Assembly (NCBI GenBank): GCA_034927775.1
Contig: JAYFPL010000202.1
Coordinates: 1-15,048, forward strand
Length of the DNA: 15,048 nt
Direction: 5' to 3'
Origin: IOR16 sp034927775
GTDB lineage: Bacteria; Bacillota; Clostridia; Peptostreptococcales; Anaerovoracaceae
A program made the position numbers and the translations under genes. The notes below the pieces were generated by a model, which saw nothing but the letters and a program-made list of their open reading frames with translations, searched no databases and was not told the DNA's origin. Every line of letters starts with the position of its first letter. Position 1 is the stretch's first letter. Shown piece after piece: positions 14,614 through 15,048 of the stretch.

Positions 14614-15048
14614 ATGGCAGATCAGCAATTACAAGCAGAAATACAAAAACGTCGCATCTTTGGAATTATATCTCATCCGGATGCCGGTAAAACAACATTA
14701 ACGGAAAAACTTCTGCTTCATGGTGGTGCCATCCGTGAAGCAGGTAGTGTAAAAGCAAGAAGAAATGCTAAATTTGCAACCTCAGACTGGATGGAAATTG
14801 AAAAACAACGTGGTATTTCGGTTACTTCCTCCGTTATGCAATTTAATTATAAAGGAAAAGTAATTTCTATTATGGATACGCCAGGTCACAATGACTTCGG
14901 TGAAGATACTTATCGAATTTTAACCTCTGTAGATAGTGCAGTTATGGTAATCGATGGTGCAAAGGGTATTGAAGCGCAAACTAAGAAACTTTTCCAGGTG
15001 TGTAGTATGCGTGGCATTCCTATCTTTACTTTTATCAATAAATTTGAC
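14614..15048 (+). CDS. prfC: Peptide chain release factor 3, N-terminal part
   Basis: RF3 is a translation GTPase that removes RF1/RF2 from the ribosome after peptide release. Only the first 145 codons are in the window; the gene runs off the right edge. The visible part is the GTPase domain, with the P-loop HPDAGKTT at 21-28, the switch I region through EKQRGISV at 63-70, DTPGH at 88-92 and the start of the NKxD motif as NKFD at 142-145. The segment GAIREAGSVKARR at 38-50 is typical of RF3 rather than EF-G. The ATG at 14614 follows an AAAGGA ribosome binding site at a rather long spacing of about 12 bases. The reading frame is open throughout. Confidence 0.95.
   Translation, partial: MADQQLQAEIQKRRIFGIISHPDAGKTTLTEKLLLHGGAIREAGSVKARRNAKFATSDWMEIEKQRGISVTSSVMQFNYKGKVISIMDTPGHNDFGEDTYRILTSVDSAVMVIDGAKGIEAQTKKLFQVCSMRGIPIFTFINKFD

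Noticed and set aside
1..15048. CRISPR array, insertion sequence, prophage, tRNA or rRNA
   Set aside because: No regularly spaced repeats, transposase or integrase frames, terminal inverted repeats or RNA-gene signatures were found; gene content is core chromosome.

Overview
The window is AT-rich chromosomal DNA from a low-GC, endospore-forming Gram-positive anaerobe, most likely a clostridium of the Lachnospiraceae type. The evidence is an intact sigK with a pro-sequence, a YlmC/YmxH-family protein, strong purine-rich ribosome binding sites with several GTG starts, a maf-radC-mreBCD-pbp2-minD cluster, and very long class B penicillin-binding proteins. No mobile element, CRISPR array, tRNA or rRNA was seen. 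The lineage is an inference from gene content.

Layout. (1) 1-1239, minus strand: a PocR-domain protein built like a LytS/YesM sensor kinase but with degenerate catalytic motifs, behind its own promoter and an inverted repeat. (2) 1439-8688, minus strand: a seven-gene cluster that reads maf, radC, mreB, mreC, mreD, pbp2 (mrdA), minD. It ends in a clear stem-loop terminator and has a promoter candidate upstream of maf. This is the cell-elongation module (MreB filament, MreC/MreD, PBP2 transpeptidase) with two genome/nucleotide housekeeping genes in front and an atypical MinD ATPase behind. (3) 8953-9663, plus strand: sigK, the late mother-cell sporulation sigma factor. (4) 9699-11387, minus strand: a second class B PBP convergent with sigK; its stop codon lies inside the shared terminator. 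(5) 11548-12786, plus strand: a DUF1015-family protein with a good sigma-A promoter. (6) 12861-13992, minus strand: nrdR and cmk, overlapping by 8 bases. (7) 14098-14430, minus strand: a YlmC/YmxH PRC-barrel protein. (8) 14614-end, plus strand: the start of prfC (release factor 3), cut by the window edge.

Most of the window is conserved core genome. The parts most worth a second look are the MinD homologue, which lacks the usual catalytic Asp at position 40, the C-terminal membrane helix and minC/minE neighbours, and the PocR-domain protein, which has lost the phosphoacceptor His, the N-box Asn and the G2 motif. Both look like familiar proteins redirected to a different job. No wholly new multi-gene system is evident. 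No intergenic stretch exceeds 300 bases.
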